A stretch of 64,000 bases of DNA from Pseudopyrenochaeta lycopersici (taxonomy: Eukaryota > Ascomycota > Dothideomycetes > Pleosporales > Pseudopyrenochaetaceae). This document shows, one piece after another, positions 48,345 to 58,910 of the stretch (positions are counted from its first letter, which is position 1; each line of letters starts with the position of its first letter). The notes beneath the pieces are model-generated. The model made no database searches and was not told the DNA's origin. It worked only from the letters and a program-made list of their open reading frames with translations. The stretch is from contig NHZP01000001.1 in assembly GCA_003313425.1 (NCBI GenBank), positions 1,116,001-1,180,000 of the forward strand. Direction: 5' to 3'. The translations under genes were made by a program, and so were the position numbers.

Positions 48345-50862
48345 CTACTGATCCAGTGGATACCGATCCAGAAACTTGTATGTATGCAGTCCCGAAGCCA
48401 GCTGCTCCACGATCGATGACGCGCCGCTTGAAACAGCAAACTCATATACACCAGGCGTGTCTGCTTTGATGCCGGCAGCTTCAAACGCTGAACTGCTCGA
48501 CCCAATGAGAGCGACAGGTTTACCCCATTGATACCCATCTTGCAAAATATGCAGTGGGCGACCTGCAGGATACAGTGTTGAGCGTGCACTTCTGGTGATA
48601 TTGCCAGAAGTCGGCGCAGTTACGTTTGAGTTTGCCAAGCTCCCAGCAGGCGCGAAAAGATCGCCTGCATTGCCATCAACGACGATAGCGTCAAACTGCC
48701 CTGCGAAAGTAGCAGAATAAGTCTGATCAATGTCTGTGCCCAGGCGTTCGGCAACGACGGCCAGCCTCACATTGAGGTCAGCAAGCGCCGCTTTCAGTGT
48801 CTTAGCTGTATCACTTGGTGCCGAACTGGATGTCAAATAGCCCACCTTGAGCCCGTCGATTTTCAGCAGTGGTTCGCTAGCTGCGCTGACTCCAATAGTG
48901 GTGTTGTCGTGATAGTACGTCTCATCTGCTTCCGGAGCAGTCATACCGATGGCCTCAGCCACGCGAACAGCTATGTCGTGACTAACTCGGTTGAGCTGTA
49001 TGAGTACATTGTTTTTGACGATATTACTGGTAAGCTGCGCTATCTCAAAGCGCATGGCATTGACGACAAATTGCTGCTCAACAGGCAGCAAGGAGTTGAA
49101 GAAGAGGCGAGGTTGCGACCAGACGTCAGCAAATGTTGATGAAACTGCGCGCACAAATTTTCCACCTGTTCGGTTGGGCGCTGAAAAAAATCCACGCCCT
49201 TGAGTTCTGTTGGCTTGTCGTGGAGATCCTCCGCTGAGCGTATTTGGGGTATAAGCGGCAGCGTTGAGTGGAATGTACATTTGACCTGCACATGGTCAGG
49301 AGAAGACTTTTCAAAACATACACACAACTTTCAGAAAGGACTCACCAGCGCCATCACGACTATTAGTGTGCACAGGAACACGAGGACGATTAATCGGTAG
49401 TTGCTCAAAATTTGGGCCATTATGACGATTAAGTTGGGTGTCCATGTAGGAAAAGATCCGTCCTTGTAGCAGAGGATCATCGGTGAAATCAATGCCTCTG
49501 ACGATGTGGCCTACTTGATACTTCAAGCATGTCAGCAATTGAGGTGCGATGTAAGTGAGATGACATACCATAATTTGCTCGGTCTCAGCAAAGTAATTAC
49601 GAGGATTCCGGTTAAGTGTGAGTTTTCCAAGGGGGGTGAAAGGGACAATATCTTCCGGTACTATCTTAGTTGGGTCGAGTAGGTCGAAACCGAATCGTAG
49701 TTGGTCCTCTTCGTCCATAATTTGTGCCTCGAACTATCCATGGCCATATTAGCAACAAAGAACGTATCATACAACGTTGGAAACTTACAATCCATTCAGG
49801 AAAATAACCATTTTCAATACTGTCCCATAAGTCTTGTCGATGCGCGTCAGCGTTCAAACCTGCAGTGACCTGTGCTTCTTCCCACAGCAAAGACGCTTTG
49901 CCCTGTAAAGTTCTGAACCGAAATTTGACGAGTTTAGTCTGGCCTTCATCTGTAACAAAACGGAATGTGTGTACGCCCCAACCGTCGGCGTGCCTATATG
50001 ATCGAATAGTACCATGTCCACTCATCGCCCAGAAAAGAGTATGCATTGACGACGGCTCCTGACTGAAGAAGTCCCAAGCGCTATCATGACCTGTTGCGGC
50101 TTGTGGTATCTCATTGTCTTGCCTTGGTTTGACTGCATGGACAAGGTCCGGGAATTTGATAGCATCCTGAATAAAGAACACGGGAATGTTGTTACCCACA
50201 ATATCTAGATAATGTTAGCCCAGAATTCTATCCGTTAATGTACTTTAGCCTTTGTCTTGCGCTTACCAAAGTTGCCTTCGTCAGTATAAAATCTGACCGC
50301 GAAGCCATGTACATCCCGAACGGTATCGGCGGAGCCACGGCTTCCAGCCACAGTGGAGAAACGAATGAAGACTGGGGTTTCCTTGTTTGGTGCTTTCAGA
50401 AAAGAAGCACCAGTGATGTTGGACCAATCCCCATAAGAAGTAAAGACACCATGTGCTCCTGCTCCTCGCGCGTGAACTGCTCTCTCCGGGACTCGCTCGT
50501 GATCTACATGAATGATTTAGCAAGATCCATTGTTACTAGGCTTAGTCCATACCAAAGTGCATAATCTTCTCGCGGAAGATAAAATCTTCAAGCAGCGTTG
50601 GGCCTCTCTCGCCCGCACTTAAGCTTGCTTGGTCTTCAATGGGAACGCCAAAGTTGTTCGTCAGATACGCATCAGTATCATTGACCTCGAATTGTGCCAT
50701 GAACTCATCGGTAGACTCCGGGGGAGATCCAACCGTTTCGTCTCGTCGAACCACAGGATGACTATTTGGCAGGTCCCGCGCGTCATGCTCCATGTAAGGA
50801 CATGCTGCATGTGCAATATGACAGCAAGCAGCTACTGCTGCGAAAGTCCTGGGTCTGACCAT
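48345..50862 (-). CDS. catB: Secreted large-subunit catalase
   Basis: Decomposes hydrogen peroxide; CatB/Cat-3 type enzymes act in the cell wall and medium. Six exons, 50862-50553, 50503-50267, 50204-49789, 49733-49569, 49520-49346, 49285-48345, give 747 aa, right for large-subunit catalases. Residues 1-19 form a signal peptide. Catalytic His114 lies in VHARGAG, the Asn in DIVGNN at about 187-188, and the heme-ligating Tyr401 in [10 protein letters not shown]. After about residue 560 a flavodoxin/DJ-1-like C-terminal domain follows ([32 protein letters not shown]), the hallmark of this clade. All splice junctions restore conserved catalase sequence. Intron 4 (49568-49521) is exactly 48 nt and stop-free, so retaining it would insert 16 residues without breaking the frame. 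Confidence 0.95.
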
Positions 50863-53296
50863 AGTGGAGGAGGGTCTTGGTGAGGCGGTACCCTTAGAGG
50901 AGCCGGATCGACAGAACTTTATAGCAGATAAATACCTCTTCAGTTCCGTCACACTGTATCATCCGATCCACACCATTCTATCTGCTGCTAGATGCCGAGA
51001 GCGTGGGCCAGATAGGTGGCCCCTGTCAAACCACACAAGGTGCATTGAATAAGCCGCCGCATAGGCGGACCCACCTGTGACTGACTGGGATGAGATACCG
51101 AAGATGACTATTCTGATGTGATGAGCAGCGCCAAGACGGCGTAGGTTGTCCAAGGAGCGGCGTGGGACGCAGTACTGCGTCTCGACGATGCGCCCAATGT
51201 TTCCCCTGCAGACTATCCCGCTGTAATAGGAAGCCGTGTCTTACGAATGGAATGCGATATTTCTGGAGAGTCTAAGCAAACCATGGTCGTCGCGCATATA
51301 TCAATTCTAGGCAATCTTTCAGCCTGGTTAGAGTTTGGTGCAGGTACGTTTTTGTCATGAGAGGCCACACAGACGGCGCTCGGTTCGAGCTGCTGACAAG
51401 GCGCTTCCTCGCTGAGATTTAGTAGACCTAAAAAATGAACGAATGATATTCGGCACACACACCATCGGTATCGATCACACTGCAAGATCCACTTGCGGCT
51501 GGGAAAGACAAGGAGTCTGCCCCGGCTTGCTAGTTTTTGGACCCGACAAACGGCCTTTTTCTACAACCCCAATATCTATTGGTAAGCAGTATAAACAACT
51601 CATGTTATACGACTCTAGTCTGACACCTCCTTATGCTCAGCAACTCCACCAAGATACGTGAATAGCAAGACGCTACACTGCACCCGTCAGGAACCAGTAC
51701 GTCAAGTACGGCAGTGGCTTTCTGAGGCGGTTATCCGTCTTGGCGCCGATGCTGAAATCCCCGAGAACATGCGATTTCGAGATGCGGAAATAGTTAATTA
51801 TGGGATGATCACGGTCCAGATGCCTTGAGTTGGTAATCCTGTAGTTCAGAATGGTCCAATTGGCCAAGCCGATGCAGGCATTTGAACCGAGAGACCCCAG
51901 CATGGTCCTTCCCGGAGTAGCCTTGTAGTGAAGCCTGTCAGCTGCAGCTGCAGCTTCAGCACACACAAGAAGGAACCAATGTGACGAGAAGGTAAGGTGA
52001 TGCCCGTTGCCAAGCTCTCCAATTCCCGGGATAGTCGAGCATGCTCCATTAAATTTCAAGAATAACGGAAGGAAAGGGTACGGAAGAATCACCACAACCC
52101 TACCGCGTGTGAAATTATTGTGATGTCACAATTCAGACTCCATCGGTTCCGAGTTGGCGGAAATTGGCAGTACAAGGAGGATGGTCGTAGTTGGAGATTG
52201 AGGAGGGTGAAGTGGAGAGACACCAAGTGCCGCGGAGACCAAGATCGACGAGATGTGCGGCTACTTCATATTGAGTAAGGCGTATTTTCGTTAACTGTGA
52301 CACTGCATCCCTGTACGTGTGCTATGTAGGAGGTACTCCTCGTTATTTCATAAGCTCAAAGCAACCAGTCGAGTCTTTCGGAGAGCCCGAGTATGTCCGA
52401 CTTCAATCGACTCGAGGGGGCTCTCTCGTACCCGCTTTCATTAAACCGGTGCTCCTGCGGTGACTTTCCATCTGCCGTTAAATACAAGAGGGCACCATGG
52501 CCCGACTTCAAGTGCCGATATCTGAAGTAACAAAACTCTATCCAAGGGTTGCCAGTACCTTCATAACAAGCACGAGGTAAGGGCCTACATTTTGTCGGGG
52601 CGTCTTTTGGATGACATGTGCTAATTGTGGCCAAATCGTACCAAGCCCGTTGGTGCGCCTGGCATTGTTGGCTCCTATCATGGGTGCAGCCTGTATACAT
52701 TCTAGCCGTGTGATTGCAATATGCCTACGTAGTAGGTACATGCGCTCTCTTGCGCTTCCTATTTTGGTGCGCAGCGTCATGGCGACTGTTCGCTGAGAAC
52801 TCAGTCACCGAAAGGAATTTTGCAAAGACGGTATTTACTTTTTACTTTTCCTCGACAGGACAATTGCGCAGAAAAAGACATCTTAGGGACAAGCGGGCGC
52901 GGACCAGTCCAGCATAGCCTAGGGCCAGTGCTGTGTGATGTGTGTGGCTACATACCAAACTTCGTGAGGCGTAGCTTCCGAGAATTGCGGATGACATCAC
53001 CAGGCGTGCTTGCGCGACTTCGATCAAGTCCCTGAAGTCACCCCGCAGCCCCCCCAGCTCCCAAACAGCACATTCTCCGACCCCAGCACCCTGATACCAA
53101 AGCGTTCAGAGAGTTTGAAACAACCTGGTCATTTCCCAGAAAGGTGAAGCCCAATCTCGTCATTGCAAACATTATCGCGAATCGCCGAGATGGCATGCGC
53201 AAGAGCGCAGCGAACACGTCCAGACAGACTGCTAATTACAGTCATGGGCAGAACACAATATAGTCACAGTAGAAGCTTGTTCATAAACGACTCACA
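50863..53296. other. Gene-free region upstream of catalase and the eisosome gene
   Basis: About 2.4 kb between divergent genes. Frames of up to 140 codons (for example 52095-51673 minus, 52700-52356 minus) have no signal peptide, domain or splice partner I can support. It should contain the catalase promoter and the promoter and leader of the Pil1-like gene. No repeats noticed. Confidence 0.45.
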
Positions 53297-54545
53297 ATGT
53301 AAGTTAATCTTTCCATTCATGCCCACAATTTTGCTACCGGTACGGCGCTGTCAGGACAGTCTCCTTCTCAGATGCTCACTCGGCATAACCCGGGTCTGAT
53401 TACCAGGACCTTCCGCTTACTGTGAGTTTCTCGCGACTTAGGAATCGGTCACTGTCTGTCCGTTCCAAGAAGGGCGGCTCAAGCGACAAGTCGGCGCCGA
53501 AACACCGTTTCACCATGGCGTCTCTCCGAGGCACGCAGCAGCCTGAGCTCTCGAAAAGGCTCTACAAGATTATCAAATCGGAAAATCATGCCATTGGCGC
53601 CTATGAAACTGTGGCGCGTGAACGTGTCGGAATTGCCCAACAACTCTCTGAGTGGGGTGAAGCGACCGAGGACGAGACAATTTCCGACATCTCGGACAAA
53701 TTGGGCGTCTTGCTGGCAGAGATCGCAGAGCAAGAGGACCACTATGCACAGGGACTGGAGGAGTACCGAGGCATCCTGAAGCAAATTCGTAATACAGAGA
53801 GTTCGGTGCAGCCCAGCCGGGACCATAAGACCAAGGTACGACCTTGCCTAACATGCAGCATAGCTTATACTGATCAGGCCTAAGGTCTCAGATGAGATTG
53901 CCAAGTTGAAGTACAAGGAGCCTCAGAGCACTAAGATTGTCCAGCTTGAACAGGAGCTTGTCCGCGCAGAGGCCCAGAGCTTAGTCGCGGAGGCACAACT
54001 CAGCAACATTGTAAGCTGCTTCATCATACCATTGCGAAACCGGCTGACCTCTTCAGACGCGCCAGAAGTTCAAGGAGGCGTATGACCACCACTTTGCGGT
54101 CACTATTGAGCGCGCTGAGAAGCAAATCATCCTTGCCAAACATGCTCGCCGGCTCTTGAACCTTGTTGACGACACTCCCATCGTTCCTGGTGATGTACAT
54201 CCTGCCTTCGCAGGGGTGGAGGCGGCTCGTCAGGTTCTCACGGACGCAGAGGATGATCTCCGCAACTACGAGCTGCACGTTGAGCCGGTTCATTCGCATT
54301 CGGGAAACCTCGGTGCAGGAGCAATGCCTGGAAGCGCAACGAGCGCAACTAATACATCAGGACCAGAACATACCGGCTACGAGCGTACCGCTAGAAGCGA
54401 GAGTCCGGTTGGTGAGAGTCAGTACGATGCCCTTGGCTCACATGGCGGTGGCGGCGCAGTCCAGGCTCCCTATCCCGTAACGGATGCGGACAGGGTTGAA
54501 GGGCAGCAGCAGACTCCGAGACAGGAGACTGCAACTGTCGTCTAA
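53297..54545 (+). CDS. PIL1: Eisosome Pil1/Lsp1-family BAR-type protein
   Basis: Self-assembling BAR-type protein that shapes plasma-membrane eisosomes and responds to sphingolipid signalling. Proposed exons: 53297-53298, 53442-53835, 53885-54010, 54057-54545, giving 336 aa. The core (about residues 25-235) is clearly Pil1-type: ASLRGTQQPELSKRLYK, QLSEWGEATEDE, IRNTESSVQPSRDHK, KLKYKEPQSTKIVQLEQELVRAEAQ, LLNLVDDTPIVPGD. It looks closest to the PilB-like paralog of filamentous fungi. The C-terminal 100 residues are Gly/Ser/Gln-rich. The start is inferred: no ATG precedes ATG 53515 in frame after a stop at 53386, but AT|GTAAGT at 53297 spliced to TTAG|G at 53442 makes a split ATG and an MNRSLSVRSKK start. 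If wrong, translation would begin at 53515. Confidence 0.85.
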
Positions 54546-55090
54546 GGCCGATGGATCAGACTTTGACAAAGTCGGACGGAGTGGCTACAGAATTCCCTTG
54601 GTGTAATGCTCGTTATGAACACATGTACTAATGTCTTGATACTTGGCTGGTGGAAATAAAAGTGTATTACTTATCGTAGAAGCCTCATTATCTCCATTGT
54701 GGCAACGTTATACGTCGACACGTTTCCAAAAGCATTTCGTTGACGCCTGAAGCTGGTCTGTAGAGGCTAAAGAACACTTGTCGATAGCTGGAAGATAGCA
54801 ATGATAGCTAGACAAATAGATGCAGCCGAAATGCTGGCGCCTGGAGACTATGGGCGAGAGTCTGTAGGAAGGCAAAAGGTGTTCCCAGTGCGGAGAGCAA
54901 TTCTCCTCGCCTGTCCTACGCACGGTTGGCGGGGGTCGACATTAGCGCGGAATGTGCCGCTTCCCAAGAAGACACATGGAGCTCCACCTCACCTTCAAAT
55001 TCACAGGCAGTCCCGCCAACACCAAATACCTTCTGGACATCCGTCATCCCGATCCTTTTCCCACCCTCTCCAACTCCGGCTGCTCTCGCT
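54546..55090. other. Intergenic region and SEC24 leader
   Basis: 545 bp between two plus-strand genes, with the Pil1-like 3' UTR and the SEC24 promoter. The part nearest SEC24 is open in its frame back to about 54926 but lacks an ATG and is not called. Confidence 0.4.
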
Positions 55091-57975
55091 ATGGCAGACC
55101 GCAAGAAGCGGGACCGATATGCGGGTGCGGCGTATGAATTTGGAGCCAATGCTGGCGGTCAACCTGGGGCAGCTGCTCCGCCTGCTGCACCAGGCTATGG
55201 AGTACCAGCACCCTCATATGGGGCGCAGGCGCCGGGTTATGGAGCTCCTTCTCCTGGATATGGGCCGCCGGCACCGGCATACGGACAGCCAGCAGCCCAA
55301 GACCCGAACGCCCTCAATCAGCAATTTGGGCAGATGAACTTGGGGCCCCAGCCAGGACAGGCTGCTCCGCCAGCACAGCAGCCCGTTGCTGCGACACAAC
55401 AGAACCAGTTGTTCCCCTCAGACCTCATCGCTCAGCCTTTCCACGTCTCGGAGCTCTACAATCCGCCGCCACCCATCCACCTACCCTCCAATGCCGCGGC
55501 CACGCCCTCCGACATGGCGAATGAGTCGAGCAAATACCTGCGGTGCACGCTGAACACCATTCCCACCAACCACTCGCTCCTGAAGAAGAGCAAGCTGCCA
55601 TTTGCGCTGATCATCAGCCCCTATGCCAGCTTACACGACTCGGAGGACCCAATACCGGTTGTACACGATCAGGTTATTAGCCGTTGCAGGCGCTGCCGGG
55701 CCTACATCAATCCCTTCGTCTCCTTCCTCGATCATGGACACAGGTGGAGGTGTAATATGTGCAACCTCACCAACGATGTTCCACAGGCATTTGACTGGGA
55801 TGCGGCACAACAGAAGAGCGTGGACCGCTGGCAAAGACCAGAGTTGAATTACGCAGTAACTGAGTTTGTTGCACCCCAGGAGTACATGGTTCGACCTCCG
55901 CAGCCTTTGTGCTACTATATAATTTTGGACTGCACGCAAGCAGCTGTCAACAGCGGCCTTCTTGCCGTGATTTCACGAGTCATCAAGGAGTCTCTTGGTC
56001 GGATACCCAACGCAGATGGGAGGACGCGGATCGGGTTCATGGCGGTCGACTCGGGCTTACACTTCTTCTCAATCCCACCGGACAATAGCGATAACAACGA
56101 CCCCCAGCAATTGGTCGTCTCCGATCTGGAAGAACCCTACCTACCGATGCCCTCGGACCTCCTCGTTAGTTTGAGCCAGTGCCGCAACAACATTGAAAAC
56201 TTCCTCGACCGTCTTCCGGCCATGTTCCAAAACACGCACGTGCCTGGATTTGCCCTAGGATCAGCCCTTCGATCTGCACACAAGCTCATCTCACCCCTTG
56301 GTGGAAAGCTTACCGTGATTGCTGCATCACTGCCGAATGTTGGCCATGCCGCTCTGAATCCACGAGAGGACAAGTCGCTATTGGGTACCGGAAAGGAAGC
56401 TAGCTTGCTGCAGCCCGCAAACAACTGGTACAAATCCTTTGCTGTGGAATGCTCTAAAAACCAGGTTTCGGTTGACATGTTTTTGTTCTCTTCACAATAC
56501 CAAGACGTTGCCACATTGAGCAACCTTCCTCGATTTACAGCAGGTCAAACCTATTTCTACCCAGGATGGAATGCCGCAAGACAAGAGGATGTTGTCAAGA
56601 TCGCGACGGAATTTGCAGATTACTTATCCGCCGAAATTGGCCTTGAGGCTGTCCTTCGCGTGCGTGCCACCACTGGACTCCGCATGTCAGCATTTTATGG
56701 AAACTTCTTCAACCGATCCTCCGACCTTTGCGCTTTCCCAGCCTATCCTAGGGATCAAGCCGTCGTGATCGAGGTTGCGATTGACGAGACGATAAGCAAG
56801 CCATTCGCATGTCTCCAAGCTGCTGTGTTGCACACAACTTCAGGTGGACAGCGCCGTATTAGGGTCTTGACGCTTGCTGTACCAACAACCGAGAGCCTTG
56901 CTTCGGTTTATGCTTCGGCAGATGCGCAAGCCATTACCACTTACTTCAGCCATAAAGCTGTGGAACGTGCCCTATCGAGCGGTCTTGATGCTGCGCGAGA
57001 TGCTCTACAGGCGAAGGTTATCGAAATCCTGTCCACATACAGGAAGGAGCTGGCAGGTGGCAGCATGGGCGGTGGTGGCCTTCAGCTCCCTCAGAACCTT
57101 CGTGCCCTTCCAATCCTGTTCCTCGGTCTCATCAAGAACGTTGGACTCAGGAAGAGCGCTCAGATACCTTCAGATCTTCGATCAGCTGCACTGGACCTTC
57201 TTTCGACGCTACCATTACGATTACTAGTCCAGTACATTTATCCCAGCTTCTACAGTCTTCACGTATGCTATACCAGCCGACCCGATATTGCCCAAAGCTA
57301 ACAAAGTTCTAGGACATGCCTGATGACGCTGGCGTGTCGGACCCTGCGACAGGGCAGATCACGATGCCTCCGGCTTTGAATCTTTCATCTGCCGCTATCG
57401 TCCCGTATGGCTTGTACCTCTTGGATGATGGTGTCAACCAATTCCTGTAAGCATACATATGCACCTAGCTCAAGTTCGATCAAGAGCACTAACTCGACTA
57501 GGTGGATTGGTCGTGACGCTGTTCCAGCGCTTCTCGCAGACGTGTTTGGTATCGAGGACCGTACGCAGCTCAAGCAGGGCAAGGCTTCTCTGCCCCTCTT
57601 AGATAATGAGTACTCTGAGCGAGTGCGAGCTGGTATGCCGAATTAAGGTCACCCTTAAGATCATGACAGCTAGCTAACTGGCATAGTTATCGAGAAATCA
57701 AGAGACCATAAATCAAAGGGCGTAGGCAGCATCACGCTACCCACGTTATACATCATTAAGGAGGATGGAGACCCAAGCCTGAAGCTCTGGGCACAAACAC
57801 TTCTTGTCGAAGACCGAGCAGACCAGGGTGAGAGCATTGTGCAGTGGATCAGCAAGCTAAGAGAGAAGGTATGTCCGAACTTGCAGGATGTGCCCTTGCT
57901 TTTGTCGACGTGGCCGGATTGACAATGTGTGTCTGTGGACCTGAGTTGCTGACTTTTGGCTAGGTTGTGCAGTAA
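55091..57975 (+). CDS. SEC24: COPII coat subunit Sec24
   Basis: Cargo-binding subunit of the Sec23-Sec24 inner COPII coat on ER exit sites. Five exons, 55091-57262, 57313-57446, 57502-57632, 57687-57868, 57964-57975, give 876 aa. Residues about 15-110 are Pro/Gly/Gln-rich with repeated PGYG/PSYG units. The Sec24 zinc finger spans about 199-222 ([11 protein letters not shown]...WRCNMC). The trunk domain begins near 275 ([18 protein letters not shown]), then the beta-sandwich, helical domain ([18 protein letters not shown]) and a C-terminal gelsolin domain split over exons 2-4 ([28 protein letters not shown]). The last coding exon is only 12 nt (Val-Val-Gln-stop). ATG 55091 is the first in the frame. 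Length is typical. Confidence 0.94.
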
Positions 57976-58814
57976 GCATAGACTCGTCGCATAGCATTAA
58001 TGATCCGGTGGTGGGTGTTGGATGACTAGATGACCCGAAGACACAGCAAGCGATGCCACGGTAGTGCTAAGTTTAGAGGGTGGATGAAGTGCTACACGCA
58101 AGGGCGGGATCCGAGTATCAGCAAAGCCGTACCCGCGACTTGCTAAGAGACATCTATTGAACACAGTCAATCTTCAAAACTCGCACATGCTTGAATTTGT
58201 CTTCGTGCAACATTTCCGCGTTGTTTATATGACTCACTTATCGCTGTTGTGCTGCGAATATCCTGTCCGTTGAGGATACACAACCTTACAATGCGTGGCC
58301 TTGAAATAGGTGGTACGCACGTCGGGAGAACAGATGCTGCTGCGCTAGTACGGCAGACGTTTGGAGCTGAGGGGAAAGGGTTATCGAGGTGAGTCGCGGT
58401 ACGCGCCAGTTGCACGAGCGTTATCCTTCTGCAACGAGACGTAAGTGCTCTAAGTGATTTGCAATGTCATGGATATGATGTGTCAGAAATTCAAGATTGG
58501 CGAAGCGCTGCGTGTAGGAAAAGTCCCGCCATATCAGGGTCTGACGACTTGTCGTACAAGAGAGTGTGGGAATACGTTTGGGCAAGTATGTTTGGTGGGC
58601 GAAGGTGTTAGGGAACATGTGTTGAGCTAAGCGTGGGAAGCACATGTGCCAATGATTGGATACTCTCCACAATTTGGCCGCGACCATTCTTCCTTGCCAA
58701 TCGCCCGAGGCAGGCCATTTGAGTCATGGGAGATTTGTTAAAGCTATATATATATTATAATTTCCAAAACCATTCATTGAATATCTGCCATGTGCAGCAT
58801 GTTTGAACGTTCAT
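57976..58814. other. Intergenic region between SEC24 and tRNA-Cys
   Basis: 839 bp with the SEC24 3' UTR. Minus-strand frames of 82-88 codons are unsupported. An AT-rich patch (alternating TA near 58746-58764) lies about 50 bp upstream of the tRNA and may aid RNA polymerase III recruitment; this is inference. Confidence 0.4.
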
Positions 58815-58901
58815 GGGCCGGTAACTCAGTGGTAGAGTGTAGGACTGCAGCTCACCAAAGCCGTCTTCCCGAAGTCACCGGTTCGACTCCGGTTCGGCCC
58901 T
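58815..58901 (+). tRNA. tRNA-Cys(GCA): tRNA-Cys (GCA) with intron
   Basis: A full cloverleaf can be drawn. The acceptor stem 58815-58821 pairs with 58894-58900 (six Watson-Crick pairs and a final G-U) with discriminator T at 58901, the U73 expected of tRNA-Cys. The D arm is ACTC/GAGT. Anticodon GCA is at 58847-58849. The T arm is ACCGG/CCGGT around TTCGACT. A 15-nt intron, 58851-58865, sits after position 37, the usual site. Internal promoters are present: A box TAACTCAGTGG and B box GGTTCGACTCC. The anticodon stem has one A-C mismatch (58841 with 58870) and one T-G pair. A T6 tract follows. Confidence 0.92.
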
Positions 58902-58904
58902 GAC

Positions 58905-58910
58905 TTTTTT
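58905..58910 (+). terminator. RNA polymerase III terminator
   Basis: Six T residues beginning four bases after the tRNA discriminator base, the normal pol III stop signal. Confidence 0.8.

Noticed and set aside
50863..50952. Upstream extension of the catalase start
   Set aside because: It would place a basic Ser-rich stretch before the signal peptide; the ATG at 50862 directly opens the secretory signal.
51673..52095. 140-codon minus-strand frame in the catalase/Pil1 spacer
   Set aside because: Composition not clearly coding, no signal peptide or membrane segment that fits, and several competing frames; kept as intergenic.
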